Origin: an uncultured Collinsella sp.
GTDB taxonomy: Bacteria; Actinomycetota; Coriobacteriia; Coriobacteriales; Coriobacteriaceae
Direction of reading: 5' to 3'
DNA length: 5,542 nt
NCBI GenBank assembly: GCA_900549655.1
Contig: UROZ01000130.1
Location: 1 to 5,542, forward strand
Position numbers and translations under genes: made by a program. Shown piece by piece: positions 5,485 through 5,542 of the stretch (its first letter is position 1; every line of letters begins with the position of its first letter). The notes under the pieces are model-generated. The model made no database searches, was not told where the DNA came from, and saw only the letters and a program-made list of their open reading frames with translations.

Positions 5485-5498
5485 CGAACATATGCTCG
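5485..5498. promoter_or_regulatory. Candidate LexA (DinR) SOS box
   Basis: CGAACATATGCTCG matches the Gram-positive SOS box CGAAC-N4-GTTCG at all but one position (GCTCG for GTTCG), and its centre is the ATAT frequent in strong boxes. It lies in intergenic DNA beyond the end of xerD, so the regulated gene would start after 5542. xerD itself is not a plausible target because its start is more than 1.2 kb upstream. Confidence 0.4.
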
Positions 5499-5542
5499 GG
5501 GGTGTTTTACAACATATTGGGAGTGGAGTGGTGGGGCGGGGT

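Larger units (their letters stand above)
5201..5542. other. Intergenic stretch, no supported gene
   Basis: After xerD there is no credible coding sequence. The minus-strand frame over 4287-5474 is an artefact of the GC-rich xerD gene. The stretch holds the long inverted repeat, a G-rich part (GGG runs at 5326, 5342, 5346 and 5356), the 8-base palindrome GCACGTGC at 5331-5338, and the putative operators listed separately. Frames opening at ATG 5492 or GTG 5503 run to the window edge, but they are too short to support and have no clear ribosome binding site. The AT-rich patches between 5377 and 5520 suggest a promoter region for a gene beyond 5542. Confidence 0.5.

Noticed and set aside
5492..5542. 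Start of a partial gene at ATG 5492 or GTG 5503
   Set aside because: Fewer than 17 codons are visible, there is no clear ribosome site, the translation is Gly-rich, and the region overlaps probable operator sequence.

Overview
The window looks like a piece of chromosome from a moderately GC-rich (about 60% by eye) Gram-positive bacterium. The protein sequences, the codon choice and the direct pyrG-xerD adjacency fit the class Coriobacteriia, with a Collinsella-like organism the best guess. This placement rests on protein character and recollection, not on a search. All four genes that I can support are on the + strand and look like ordinary chromosomal housekeeping or regulatory genes. There is no transposase, CRISPR array, phage gene or evident RNA gene.

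Layout. Bases 1-346 hold no convincing gene: a terminator-like hairpin sits at the very start, and a TATAAT box lies just before the first gene. Bases 347-1828 encode a 493-residue DUF1846/UPF0371 protein, a conserved family of unknown function with a P-loop-like glycine-rich motif. It ends in a clear intrinsic terminator (1848-1886). Bases 2078-2416 encode a 112-residue winged-helix DNA-binding protein, preceded by an unusually hairpin-rich leader and followed by its own terminator (2441-2470). Bases 2595-4256 encode CTP synthase (pyrG), with a hairpin at the predicted 5' end of its mRNA. Two bases after its stop, at 4259, begins the tyrosine recombinase gene xerD (to 5200), so the two are probably co-transcribed and translationally coupled.

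After xerD comes a near-perfect 19-bp-arm inverted repeat (5234-5297) followed by a T-tract. It probably ends the pyrG-xerD transcript and has the look of a dispersed REP-like element. The last 240 bases appear to be regulatory DNA for a gene beyond the window. They hold a compound TCAA/TTGA dyad, a perfect 8-bp-arm dyad, three AACATAT repeats, and a one-mismatch match to the Gram-positive LexA (DinR) SOS box.

Functionally, PyrG makes CTP for nucleic acid and lipid synthesis, and XerD (with a XerC partner and a dif site elsewhere) resolves chromosome dimers. The winged-helix and DUF1846 genes are separate transcription units with no visible pathway link to them. No wholly new multi-gene system is evident. 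The most interesting material is non-coding: the long inverted repeat, the region with the SOS-like box, the two structured leaders, and a substitution in the PyrG glutaminase lid.
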